Positions 12,583 through 23,589 of a DNA stretch of 64,000 nt are shown piece by piece. The notes beneath the pieces are model-generated. The model saw only the letters and a list, made by a program, of their open reading frames with translations. It was not told where the DNA came from and did no database searches. The DNA lies in NCBI GenBank assembly GCA_951812925.1, contig OX638370.1, positions 28,759,964 through 28,823,963 on the forward strand. Reading direction: 5' to 3'. Numbering within the stretch: the stretch's first letter is position 1; every line of letters starts with the position of its first letter. The DNA is from Calliopum simillimum (Eukaryota > Arthropoda > Insecta > Diptera > Lauxaniidae). The position numbers and the translations under genes were made by a program.

Positions 12583-13229
12583 TACATAGAGCAAAGAAAA
12601 AACCACGTTCGTGAATGTTTTAACTACGTTTCATTGCTAATTTAGATTTAAAAACGCTCCAAGCTCATATTTGTATGGTGCGTTGCAAAATCACTCACAA
12701 ACGTGGTTGAAACTTATTCAACAACGCTTGGCAACCAGCAACGAAACGTAGTCAAAAGACTCACGAAGTATGTTTAACTCAACACTCACAAAACGCAGTT
12801 AAATCCAAATTAGCTTATTTCAAAACAAATAAACTTTCAGCCAACTTCACACTAATGATGCTCGTAACTGAGTTGCTAACGTCCGCATCTATCACACTAC
12901 AGGTTCCAGATTCAAATCTCCCCAATATCAAAACAGAACAAAATTTATTTAAAGCATAAAATTGAAAATAAAAAAAGAAAATAGTGTCAGTTTTCATTGC
13001 CGTTGACAGGAAAAAATTAAAAATTAATTCAAAAAAATGTGTTTTTTTCTTGTATTTTATTTAGCAACGCGCGTTGTTAAATCATTCACAAACGAAGTTG
13101 AAACCCATTTAGCAACACGCGTTGTTAAAACTGCCACAAACGAGCCATGTTCAAAATTTAGGTCGGTACGTGGTTAAAATAACTATTGTACGTTTCTGTC
13201 AATTTTGACATTGTTGTCTTCTCTGTGTA
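12583..13229 (+). mobile_element. TIR family 'B', copy 1
   Basis: It begins tacatagagcaaagaaaa and ends cttctctgtgta, a short imperfect TIR. The interior is packed with cgttgctaa, acaaacgtggttgaaac and the 12-bp palindrome caacgcgcgttg. A copy in the same orientation lies at 15,701-16,362. The frame at 12,815-12,997 is AT-rich filler between the two palindrome-rich halves. It is a non-autonomous DNA element with no transposase. Confidence 0.75.
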
Positions 13230-13678
13230 TAGTTAATGAACTTATTTCTGCTTAAATGGTTATAAATGGTATTCACTGACTTTATATAATTAATCATTTC
13301 TTTAAAAACACGATGTCATTAAAGTGAAATAATGATATTTACTCACTAGAAAAAAATAGTCACCAGACACTTTTTTAGAAAAAACAACTTCACAGAAACA
13401 TGCGACTTCACCGAACGCTAAAATCGCGTAAAATTTGAACATGAATAACGGTAAGTCTTATGTATGCAATGGGAAATAACCGTTTGGTTCATATTACCCA
13501 CATAGTCTATATTACCCTTGCTTACCCTACATACAACTTTTGACGGCAAACCGGGTTTTAGTTTTGAGTATAAGAATGATTTTTTGGAAGTTTGAGATGT
13601 CAGCATGGTGACTAGAGATTTGAAAAGATTCCCAGATGTTGTTTGTATGGGATTGCATTACCACCGGCTATACAATAA

Positions 13679-14198
13679 ACTGACGCAAAAAAAAAAAAAA
13701 AACATTTTTGGAAATTTCACGATTACGCCCAAAAATCTTAAAGAGGGTGACAAAACAGTGATCTGAAATTTTATCCAACTTTTAAGGTCATTTAGAGGTC
13801 GCTCAACATCTATTTAAGCAAAATCTCGGTTTTTATTTCATTACGATCTCAAAAATTCTCCGAAAGACTTGTATCATATATCAAATTTTTTGTCTTGAAT
13901 CAAGGCATATAAAAAAATAATAATTGGAACCTAAAATCAACCACATACTGTTCTTTTTAGCAAAAATACCCACAAGAATCGTATTTTCGAAATCTCCATT
14001 ATGGATAGAACTTTTTGTTCCAAGTTTATCATAAAATCATGCAAGAGCAATTTTTGAGAGTATCAAACCCTATGTACTTATTTTTGTCTAATGGGTCTTT
14101 TTGATCCCCTTTTCAAAAAAACTGTGTAAAAATTACACCCTCTTTCAGGATTTTGGGCGCAATCGTGTAATATCCAAAAATATTTTTTCTGCATCAGT
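13679..14198. mobile_element. TIR element 'K' (520 bp)
   Basis: The left end is actgacgcaaaaa and the right end tttctgcatcagt. The inverted arms continue inward through cacgattacgccc / gggcgcaatcgtg and agagggtg / caccctct, about 90 bp in all. The flanks hold tacaata on both sides, a possible 7-8 bp target duplication that would suit a hAT-type element, though it is offset by one base. No transposase. A truncated relative lies at 23,590-23,770. Confidence 0.75.
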
Positions 14199-14639
14199 CT
14201 ACAATACAATATGTTTCAGGTTTTATGGCAGTTATAATTTCATTCGTTAACAAAAGATGCTTTTTACTTGTAATTTTTACATGTTTTATAAGTACATATT
14301 TGTGATATAAATAAAAACTCTCTACTAATTATATTACAACAAAATACTTTCAAGGCACCAACAATAAATGGCAAAAATAAGCGCACGATGGTAACATCAC
14401 ATCGTTTCATTTTTAAACATTTTCCCATACTGTTCCACTTTAAATTCATCGATGCATCGTCGTCGTCACAGTTTTTCGTTTTTTTGCCATCGGTTTTGGT
14501 TCGCCTATATTTTGTTTGCTGGCTTTTCCTGGTCCTGCCTGGCCTACACAACAGAAAAACAACACACACACTCAGCCAATTCAATCCAAACAGCGCAACG
14601 TGTGTCACAAATCTAACGAAGTGCTCGTTACGACAGGTT

Positions 14640-14765
14640 CTCAATTCGTGTGCTTGTCGTCGTCGTCGTCGTCGTGGTGGTAACCCTACTGCGCCACTCG
14701 CCACAGTTCAAAACTCAGTTTCAGTCTTCAGTGTTCAGAGTTCAGTCAGCAGTTCAGTTCAGTGT
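14640..14765 (+). promoter_or_regulatory. Candidate initiator-rich core promoter
   Basis: Above-average GC with a gtcgtcgtcgtc run at about 14,656-14,674. A cluster of Drosophila-type initiator words follows between 14,720 and 14,763: ttcagtc, ttcagtg, ttcagtcag, gttcagttcagtg. No TATA box is seen at the expected distance and no clear DPE. Clustered Inr words just upstream of a spliced leader are typical of fly promoters (known). The start site itself is inferred. The 146-codon minus frame across 14,264-14,704 begins in the CGA-rich complement of this run and has no recognisable family. Confidence 0.5.
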
Positions 14766-15222
14766 TGACAGTGTAACGGTTTGTTTGTTGTTGCGCTCTC
14801 AGTTCGCCACTCTTGCGTTAATCGTTCCTCTGTGTGTGCTAATGTGCGTTAATTAAAAATTCTGATTTTACTTAACGAAAGGAAAGCTTTAAAAGAATAA
14901 ATAATTTTAAAGGAAAAATAAAAATTAATTGTTAAAATTTTGTTGTTAACCCGTTGCAAGCGGAATTGCGAAGCTTTAATTTTTCAATAGAAAATTAGAA
15001 GAAAAAACCGGAAACGGAAGTTAAAAACAGTAAATTTTTTGTGACTCTCAAGTGCAAAAAGAAAGAGTTCCTCTTGTACGTGTGCTTGCTATCGTCGTAT
15101 CGTGGTGTCGTGTTCTTTCAGCCGTTGCTGCCTTTTGACCAAAAGTTACCAGTGTGTGGACTCCTCCTGTACTTGTGCGAGTGTGAGTGTCTTTGTTTGT
15201 GTTTAGGCCCTTGAATAAGAAG
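14744..15222 (+). other. Candidate non-coding first exon (5' UTR) with splice donor
   Basis: From the Inr cluster the sequence continues about 480 bases into an A-rich then GT-rich leader. The only ATG I see is at 14,839 and gives a 4-codon upstream frame (stop TAA). The leader ends ...aataagAAG|GTAAGTctt with the donor GT at 15,223-15,224, a full-consensus match. This is the usual make-up of a long non-coding first exon of a fly gene whose coding exons lie beyond a long intron to the right. No matching coding exon is identifiable in this window, so the gene cannot be named. It is the strongest evidence for a host gene here. Confidence 0.5.
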
Positions 15223-15700
15223 GTAAGTCTTTAAATATTTACACTTTACGGTAACAAAAAAATAAGGGTCGAAGCAAGTTTTTAGCTTTTTATTTAAATA
15301 CGAAAATACGAATTAAGTGCTTAACTTCAGCTGAACTGAGCTGTGTTGTGTCGCTCCCCAATTCGTTTGCGGTTCTGACAGTTTAAGTGATTTTATTGAC
15401 ATTTCAGGTAGATAGTGGTCGCTTTTTTTAGAACACGTTTGCAAAATTAATGAGTTGCATGAATCGTTGTCAATTTTTTAGGTCAACTTGTTTTTTTTTT
15501 TGTTCTAAGGTAGTTGCTACACGGTGAAAAGTTTTAAAGTGTATGTTGTATGCTACCATTCTTGGAATTTGTTATTCATAATTTTTTTTTTTAAAAAACT
15601 TTCAAATCGTTCTTCATTTGATTGGCTTTATTGTCTTATAAATGAAAAGATAGTTCAAAACATGGGTAGTACACTATAGGAGCTTAAATAGACTTACCTA

Positions 15701-16362
15701 CACAGAGCAAAGAAAAAAAGCATAGCTTGCGTTGCTAAATGAGTATCTACCACGTTCGTGAGTGTTTTAATTACGTTTTGTTGCTAGTTTGGATTTAATA
15801 ACGTTCCAAGATCATATTTGTATGATGCGTTGCTAAATCACTCACGAACGTGGTTGAAAATTATGTAGCAACGCTCGTTGTCAAGTGTTGTTAAATCCAA
15901 ATCAGCAACGAAATGTGGTCAAAGCACCACAAAACGTAGTAAAATCCAAATCAAATACGAAACGTAATCAAAACACTCACAATCGTGGTAGATGCTAATT
16001 TCAAAATGAATGTATGTATTCTCCTTTAACTCCTAGGAGGAGCATAGGACCAAATAAAATCTCCCCAATACCAAACAAAAAAAATATTTATTTAAAGCAA
16101 AAATTGAAAATTAAAAAAAAAAAAATAATATCAGTTTCATTGTTGTTGTCAGGAAAAAATTAGAATTAAAAAAATAATAAAAAAATATAGATTTTTTTGT
16201 ATTTTATTTAGCAACGCGCCTTGTTAAATCACTCACAAACGTAGTTGAAACTCATTTAGCAACGTGCGTTGTTAAAACTACTACGAACGAGCCATGCGCA
16301 AAATTTGGGTTGTTAAAACAACCACGTTTCTGCCACTTTTGACAATGTTGTTTTCTCCCTGT
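15701..16362 (+). mobile_element. TIR family 'B', copy 2
   Basis: It starts cacagagcaaagaaaaaa and ends near gttgttttctccctgt. It shares with copy 1 the words ccacgttcgtga, ttgtatg-tgcgttgc, tattttatttagcaacgcgc and acgagccatg. The right TIR is more decayed than in copy 1. It lies about 480 bp past the candidate first exon, inside its putative first intron. Frames inside it are not genes. Confidence 0.75.
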
Positions 16363-16442
16363 TTGCGTTATAAAATTGTATCTATTATGGTAACCGCTTA
16401 TATTTAGTTTTGAAAACTTTTTAGGTTGGGAATATAATAATA

Positions 16443-17000
16443 ACACAGTGCAACAAATTGAGGGGAAAAAATTCTGAATGAGATCTCGATAACTTCTTTT
16501 TGACTAAATTAGGGTCGTTGATTCTGAATCTAGCAACCGTTTTTTACTACTTATTAGATGTGTAGTTCGAGTTATCCTTCCTTCAAAGTGCAGAACACGC
16601 TTTTTCAGACATATGGCGTACGTCCAGCTTACTTTTATCAATTACATCTTATAACGCTGATCTTCCTATTTTAAGCATAATTAATTTCTCCAATTGGATC
16701 ATTACTTTTATAGATATCATCCATTGAAGAAAAGGTACTTATACAAATTTAATATAGTGCTTTACAGGGATTTAAAATACCTTTACTTCAAAGGATGATA
16801 TCTAAAAAAGTAATGATTCGATAGGAAAAGTTAAAGGTATTTTTTTAGGAGAAAGGTTGGGGCTATTCGATGCTATTGACAAAAATTAACTACACAGATC
16901 TGATAGAGAAAAATTGTTACCAGATTCGGAATCAGCGACCATAAAGAAGTCAAAAAAAGTTATTGAGATCTCACTCAGAATCTTATGTAACACAGAGTAA
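16443..17000. mobile_element. TIR element 'H', copy 1 (about 560 bp)
   Basis: The outer arms carry attctgaatgagatctcg / gagatctcactcagaat, then aataacttttttttgac-type and gtcgctgattc words, giving about 100 bp of inverted repeat. The interior arm gaagg-aaagtgcagaa / tatggcgta is related to the palindromes near 12.3 and 23.1 kb, so this belongs to a wider foldback group. No transposase. Confidence 0.7.
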
Positions 17001-17260
17001 TCAATCAATGTAGAATAGAACTGTAATTTTTTATTCAATTTAGGTCCGCAAGGTCTCAAAATTTTTGTAATAATATATGTTATTGATAAAAATACTTGAC
17101 TTGAATTTTTTTTGTTGTTATTGAAAGATACCTTTTTTTTAAATGGTTATAACTGGAAAACTAGGAATTCAGTTAAAAAATATTGGTCTACAACTTTGAT
17201 AGGTCGTTTTTTTTTTTGCTGAAAATTACATTTATTTCGATGACGAAATGAATTAATAAA

Positions 17261-17630
17261 TTATTCAAAGTATTATCCACCGGAAGCCACTACTTTTTCC
17301 CATCTTTATGGCAACATATGGATTCCACGCCAAAAAAAACTGCTCCGGCTTTGAGGCCAAGACTGAATCAAGCCAATTTTTGATGCCCTGTTCTGAAGTT
17401 AAGCGTGTTTCAGTGAGAGCATCGATCGAAGCAAATGGTAATTGGACGGGGCAAGGCCATGGGTTTCCAAATAGTTTTTGACCGGTATTGCAACATGAAG
17501 CCGAGCATTGTCATAATGGAAAATTATGGATTCGTGCCTGGTCGCATAGGCGTCTTTCGTTGATTGCTTTCTTCAAACGGACTATTTGTGTTCCATAAAG
17601 GTCCCCTGCGATATTCGCAGATATTTCCTG
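17261..17630 (-). pseudogene. Decayed mariner transposase, C-terminal part
   Basis: Read on the minus strand in shifting frames, it gives GTQIVRLKKAINERR, then ATRHESIIFHYDNARLHVA with the family's DNAR-HVA motif. Next come an APSNYH-like word, SEQGIKNWLDSVLASKPEQF and a VASGG-YFE-like end at 17,261. These follow mariner order (catalytic aspartate region, third acidic region, C-terminus; established for the family). The YSPDLAPSDYH-type stretch is shortened, apparently by a deletion between NYLETHG and LAPSNYH that removes most of the region around the third catalytic residue. At least two frameshifts and two stops make it non-functional. The N-terminal helix-turn-helix part is absent. Inverted terminal repeats are not recognisable. 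Confidence 0.85.
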
Positions 17631-17729
17631 TTATTTATTTGTGTTATGGTCTACAAGAATGTGAGCTAGATATCGGTACTCATTTTTTGCATACTCAAAT
17701 CCGTCTGGTGTCTGCTCTAATAGATCCAT
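17631..17729 (-). other. Small open frame of 32 codons upstream of the mariner relic
   Basis: The minus strand has ATG at 17,729-17,727 and TAA at 17,633-17,631. The peptide starts MDLLEQTPDGFEYAKNEY and has a balanced composition unlike the low-complexity frames around it. I recognise no family. It directly precedes the mariner relic on the same strand. It could be a fragment of an unrelated exon, part of the element's leader, or chance. Confidence 0.2.
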
Positions 17730-18048
17730 AGATATCAATTTAATTAATCAAAAGTAAAACCAAAAACCCTAATTCTTTAGCAATTCTGAAGACTTGTACA
17801 CTGAACACACTGTGCTATCTGCAAGCAAGCTGAAAAATAATGCATTTCTTTCAACGCCATCTGTTGGAGTCGTTAGGATATAAGCACAATTTAATATTTT
17901 GAGTACTACCTTAAAATAATTTTTTCATAAATGTACTCAGATATCAGATTATTTCCGAGCTATTTAACATTCCTGGGTAAAATATACGATAAGTGGAGAA
18001 AAATCATGACAAAACAAATGAATTCTTAATACAATTCTGGCTGTGTAT

Positions 18049-18150
18049 ACACAGTGCAACAAATTTTGGGGAAAAAAATCCGAATGAGATCTCGATAACT
18101 TTTTTTTGACTAATATAGGGTCGCTGATTCCGATTTTGGCAACCACTACG
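18049..18150 (+). repeat. TIR element 'H', left-end fragment
   Basis: acacagtgcaacaaattt, then gatctcgataactttttt and gggtcgctgattccgat, match the left arm of the element at 16,443. The match ends after about 100 bp without a right arm. Confidence 0.75.
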
Positions 18151-18479
18151 TGTAATTTAAATAAATAAATGAAAATGAAACCAACCCTTTTGCAAGTCAA
18201 AATAATTGTTTTCAAAATCCAATCAAGCTTTCTCTAAATCGAGTTTAACGCTTACAAAACTTAAATTAAACCAAAGGAATTTATTCCTGATTTTAAAAAT
18301 CCCTTTTTAACTACATATGAATATTTCCACAGGCTACGAACGTTACATTCGTACACATATTTTTTAAAAATAGTTCATTCCAGAGGAAACTTTGACTTTT
18401 TATTTGGTGCATAATTTAGTACTAGGAGAGGACTATTATTGGAAAAAATCACGAGGTCGGTCGGGCATGCAGTACCAAA

Positions 18480-19425
18480 ATACTAGCCAATAAAAGTCTA
18501 TACGGACGCGACATAAAATGGAAGTTCTTTTGATGTGCATGTACGGAAATTAAAAATTCTGCGAAATATGTAAGAACATTTTTTTTTCTAAAAGTGTCAA
18601 AACTATGCTGAAACATGCTTCTTCATAATGCACTTCCCCTTAATAAAATATCTTTTTTAGTTTTTCTTACATAAGCTAAAATGTAATAACGGACGTGACA
18701 TTACCTTTTGTTTTAATGATATTTAGGCAGCTATTGATGAGAGGTCAGGAATAGCGCATTCGAAAAACAAAAGCATTTTTTAAAATAAATTTTTGGCTTT
18801 TAAGTCGTTTCTGTCAAACTTTTCTTTTATGCACGTGTCCAATTTTATCATCTGTAGCTATGTGTGCGAAATTGCGAATCTAAGCATTTACAGCCAAAGT
18901 CGCTTACAAATTTACCAAAATATTGAGGAGATATAATGGATTTTGATTTTGTGGGCGTGGGCAGCCCAATTTTCCAGTAGATGTTATTTCTCTCAATAAC
19001 CTTTACATATGTACCAATTGCCATTCATCTGCATTAAATAGTTTCAGTCTTATGACGAATTATGTTAGGAGGAGGTCGTGACATCGTCCATTTTTTCAAC
19101 CTATTATCCAACATTTTCAAATAATAACAAACACACTGTAAACGTTTCAGGAAATAAACCGCACATTTTTTGAATCCTAAGGGATATCCAAAGATACATA
19201 CAAAACTTCATTTTTATTTATATAGATTTATTATATATAATTACGGACGTGACACATTTCAAACCCTTATAACTTTTCCAATTTACTTTATCGAGACTTA
19301 CTAATTACGTAGTTTTTTAGGGGCCAATTAACTTTCAAAGATATAGAGTTTCGATCAGGTGTGACCGCTAATACATTAATAGCAATTAAAAATTATGCTT
19401 TTGGACTACGGACGCGACATTAGAA
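18480..19425. repeat. Region with recurrent acggacg(c/t)gacat words and a dispersed repeat
   Basis: The word acggacg(c/t)gaca occurs near 18,494, 18,691, 19,243 and 19,405, each followed by AT-rich DNA. Between 18,950 and 19,080 lies gggcgtgggcagccc ... ccattcatctgcattaaa, related to tracts at 43,400-43,460 and 46,590-46,870. No frame is supportable. The words may be subterminal repeats of a decayed element. Confidence 0.45.
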
Positions 19426-19541
19426 CTTTACTTAAGCCAAAACGAAAAATTAACCTTATTTAGGATCCAGCTGCACTTTTATAATTTTGTTTGTATAATT
19501 GCTATTGTGAGGCAAATTTTAAGGTACGAAACGAAACTGAC

Positions 19542-20288
19542 TACACAGAGCCAAATCGATCACATAAAATAGAACAAAAGTGAGAAGATACCTCTATGGT
19601 TTTCATCCAAAAAGAAAGTCACATCAAAATAATAGAGAAAGTCTTCTTAAAATTTGTGTTGCCATTTATATGAAAACCTTGTAATATTAAGAAGAAATCT
19701 TATCATTTTCAATACGATTTCTTCTTAATTTTATGAGAAATCTTATGGAAAAACAATAAGATTTCTTCTTAATACTATAAGATTTTCATATATTTAAATG
19801 GCAACAGACATTTTAAGAAGATTTTTTCTATGGTTTTGATGTGACTTTCTTCTTGGATGAAAACCATAGAGATTTCTTCTAACCCATCATATTTGATTCT
19901 GTAAGAATAAGTTGATGGTAAAGATGATTTATATAACAAAATAAAATTACTTTCATTGTATTTTCTTAAATACCTCATTCCTGCCATCATTCCCTAAGCA
20001 AAATAAATAAATACATAAAAGTTCTGTCAAATCAAAACAAAAAAAAAAAAAAAAATTTTATATGATTTTCTCCTTAAAACTAGAAAATAATAAATTTCTC
20101 ACAGTACTTACATCTTTCTATGTTATATTCCATATAGAAATGAAATTTTAAAAAGATTTGCTAATTAAATTCATAGAGATTTCTCTATGGAAAATTCATA
20201 TTGTTTTCTATTTTTAATAGGAATTCATAGTAAAATAGGTTCATACGACAATCTTCTTGTTTTTAGGGGTCATTTTTTGCTCTGTGTA
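19542..20288. mobile_element. TIR element 'C' with an internal 290-bp palindrome
   Basis: A perfect 10-bp TIR, tacacagagc / gctctgtgta, bounds about 750 bp. Within it, 19,590-19,880 is an almost continuous palindrome. Its arms run ctctatggttttcatcc ... aagtcacatcaaaa ... ttgccattta and back, with the centre near 19,735. The TIR start tacacagagc is shared with family B (12,583 and 15,701), so these probably use a common transposase (inference). Frames at 19,775-19,990 and 20,187-20,480 are shadows. Confidence 0.8.
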
Positions 20289-20506
20289 TTTTTTTTTCTA
20301 TTTGTTGATCATAATTTTTTTAATACGCAAAAACTCTATTTTTTTATAGGCTGTCAAAAAATAAGTATATAAGCAATATCTCGTAAACAATATCAGACAA
20401 GATTTTGCAAAATTTTTTTGACAATAAACCTCACAAAACTCTTTTTTTTTTCGAATATATGATTTTGGGAGAAAATACACTTGTTGTTAAATATTTTTAG
20501 TTTAGT

Positions 20507-21352
20507 CAGGACGACGTTGATTTTTTACAAGTTTGAGGTATATTGGAATATTTCAAGCCAGTATATCAATAATTTGTTTGGATATAATAGTTCATTTAGC
20601 GCAAATCTCAGCCAGAACTGGACAAAACTACCTTAAATGTTTGTAGTCTACCGTCGACCTTTTTTTGTTAGACACCCAGATTTTTTGACTTAGTTGGAAC
20701 TAATAGACTACGTAGAATATTTTAGTATAAAAAAACATTGTTAAAAACACCATTTGTTTACGATTGTAGTGGATTGTTTAAGATTTTCACAATGATGACA
20801 AATAGTGTTATTCCGCAGTGGGGCGTTTCCATGCGAGCGATTTTAATAAAATTTTGTTCCAGAATGTTGAGGAGGTGTTTCTCCTTTTGAATGATATTTA
20901 TTTGAATCATAAAAGTAACTTGCCGTAATATTATTCATATTATTTTTCAATTTTAAGAATTCTGTTAAAAAAAATGTAGACGGTACACTAAAAACCCTAA
21001 TGGAAAAGAAGAATTCTTAAAATTGCAAAATAATATGAATACTATTAAGGTGATCATATTTTGGCATGTTGAAAATCTAAAACAACCCACTACAATCATA
21101 ACTAAATGGTCTTTTTAACAATATTTTTTGATATTAAAATATTATACGTAATTTATTAGTTCCAACTAAGTTAAAAAATCTGAGTCACTACCAAAAAAGG
21201 TCGACGGTAGATTACAAACCCTTAAGGTAGTTTTGTCCAGTTCTGGCTGAGATTTGTGCTAAATGAACTAATATGTCCAGACGAATTATTGATATATTGG
21301 CTAGAAATATCCCAATCTACTTCAAACCTGTAAAAAAATCAATGTCGTCTGG
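20507..21352. mobile_element. Foldback element (846 bp)
   Basis: The ends are caggacgacgttgatttttt and a right-end mirror ending aatgtcgtctgg. The arms of about 270 bp contain cagccagaactggacaaaac and ggtcgacggtag in mirror. An inner hairpin (aataatatgaat- and aagaattct-type arms) lies at about 20,920-21,055. About 130 bp unique to the left side interrupts the symmetry. No coding capacity. Confidence 0.85.
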
Positions 21353-23040
21353 AAATCTTTTACAATTCGGGGATGAAAAATAAGCTTATGAGTTAGCCAT
21401 ATTCGTCGCTGGTAATTGTTTTGCCGTGTACGCCAATTTTTTAATTTTGAAAGTTTATGACTTGGCAAAATAATACTGAATGACTCTGAACTGAAAAGAG
21501 ATAGCTTAAAATTGATTAAAGGTATAGAAAAAGCATACTTGGAAGCATAAAGTTGCATTGCCAGTTTAAAGATATGTACTTCTTTTGGCGTTTACGGCAA
21601 AGTTCCAAAGTTCTGTTTTCGCCACGAATATTTGATCATACAAAATCGCTAGAGATGATACGTTTAACTCATTTGCAAGAGATGATGATTGATTTCATTG
21701 GGGTAGTTAATCTTCATTTCTGATTTAATGTGACATAGTTATGCATTTCATATATAAAGCATAAATAATTGATAGCACTTCAAATTCGCATATCGAAATC
21801 CTAATTGCTCATTAACCACAAGTGTTTTTATTTATTAATTTGAAGTTAAATAAATCCTTGAGCTTTTAGATTGTTAATTACAAAATTACAATATTTAAAT
21901 TTTAATGCTTGAAAAATCGATATAAAAAAATTTACAAAAAAAAAGAGAACGAATACAAAATGAACCTAAAGCATTTGAGAATCGATAACCATTGAAGTAG
22001 AAACTGCATTTACCATGCGAACTACATGCGCTTTAAATATGAAAAATTGAAAAAAAAAGAAAACATTTACGCTTGAAAGGATTATCTAGACAAATATTGT
22101 CAGCTTAAAATTTACTCAAAAGCTTTCAAGAATAAATTTTGAAATAAATTCAATATGAAGCTTTACAACCTGCATATCGATGCGAAATCGTCAACAGAAA
22201 TAACACAAAAGAAAAACGGCGGAAAAAGTAAAAAAAGTTGTTTGCCTGTGAATTGTATTAAAAAAGTTTAATCAAGCGTGAAACATGCAAGTTTATTTAA
22301 TGGAAAAATAATAGATTATGGTTGCTCAATTTTACAATGGCCTAAATATGTGCTTTAGGCTGGTTCATAAATATTTTATTCGAAGTTTTGAAAAGTCACA
22401 GCTTTCTAGGAAATTATTTCTTTATGTGGTATACCTTCTTATCCACCTATAATTTTGCAATTTAGAACTACTTATACGCACAAGGTGAAGCAAAAGTAGT
22501 GATATAAGGTGAAAGTGCCATAACTTTTGTAAATCTTATCAAATGTCATATCAATTTGACATTTATGTTATAGACAGATAGAAAATTTGTCAACAATATG
22601 GTAATTAATTTGGAGATATATGATGTTTTCTGAGCAAATATTCAAAATTCCATAAAACGATCACAAATTGTACATCAACTCAAGAGACGGTCATTTGATA
22701 GATATTATTTTTTAAACTTAATGGCGCATAATCATAGTCCCTCATAAAAGCCGGCTTCTGTTAACAAAATACTAAAAATATAGGGTATAATTTAATTCTG
22801 TAACTACCATAGTCAGTTTAGTGCAAGCTTCTACCCAGAAGCAACTATGTAGAGCAGAAAACAATTCAATATGGTAACTCTTTGCAAAAATAGAGAAAAA
22901 CCAAATCAAATGAGCGAGTTTATTTGTGTTTTCATGTCAAATTAAAAAAAAAAAAATCTGAAAAAATACAAATTGCGTTTATTTTGGCGATAAAAGAGAA
23001 AATAAAAAAGGTCAGAAGTGCACATATGCATACCTTCAAA
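21353..23040. other. Non-coding AT-rich stretch
   Basis: No gene or repeat structure I can support. The 78-codon minus frame at 21,322-21,558 partly overlaps the preceding element and has no recognisable motif. Confidence 0.4.
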
Positions 23041-23044
23041 AATT

Positions 23045-23460
23045 TCCCTTCCTTGCATGAAGTTGCAGAAACCACTGTTTTCAAGCATATGCCGCAGTTC
23101 TAGAAAAACGTGTTGTTCCATTTTTATCAATGGCGTCGAATAGCCATAACTTTCCTTATAAAAATATGCTTTCAAACTTTTCCGACTTGACTCTAACTTT
23201 TCGAGATACCACCCTTTCAAGTAAACGCATATCAAGCCACATATTTGTAGCATAAAACCGATTTAACACACAAAAATGATATCCCTTTACTCCAAAGGTA
23301 GATACATAACTCGGAAAGTAAGAGTCCAATCGGAAAAGTTCAAGATTATATAAGGAAGATTGTGGCTATTCGATGCTATTAAAAAATTGGAACTACACCT
23401 ATTCCTGGAACTGCTTCATACGCTCTGAAAACAGTGCTTTCTGTAACTTCGAGCAATATT
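23045..23460. repeat. Palindromic element related to H
   Basis: The left arm (gcatgaagttgcagaaa ... gcgtcgaatagccat ... cttttccgac) is mirrored on the right (gtcc-atcggaaaag ... ggctattcgatgc ... ctttctgtaacttc). The loop is about 60 bp near 23,250. The 103-codon minus frame at 22,942-23,253 is a by-product of the left arm. Confidence 0.75.
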
Positions 23461-23589
23461 TTTTTTCCAGTGTTTTAAGCAAAATTAACTTTTCTGTATG
23501 AAATAAATAAAATAAACAATAAGTTTTATCCAATATTAAGATTTAGAGATATACAGTAGGGTGAAATTTGGAAAAAAGTCTTTTGAGGG

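Noticed and set aside
14264..14704. 146-codon minus-strand frame starting MASGAVGLPPRRRRRR
   Set aside because: The Arg run is the complement of a gtcgtc microsatellite in the promoter region. The rest shows no domain, and the plus strand carries the better supported leader.
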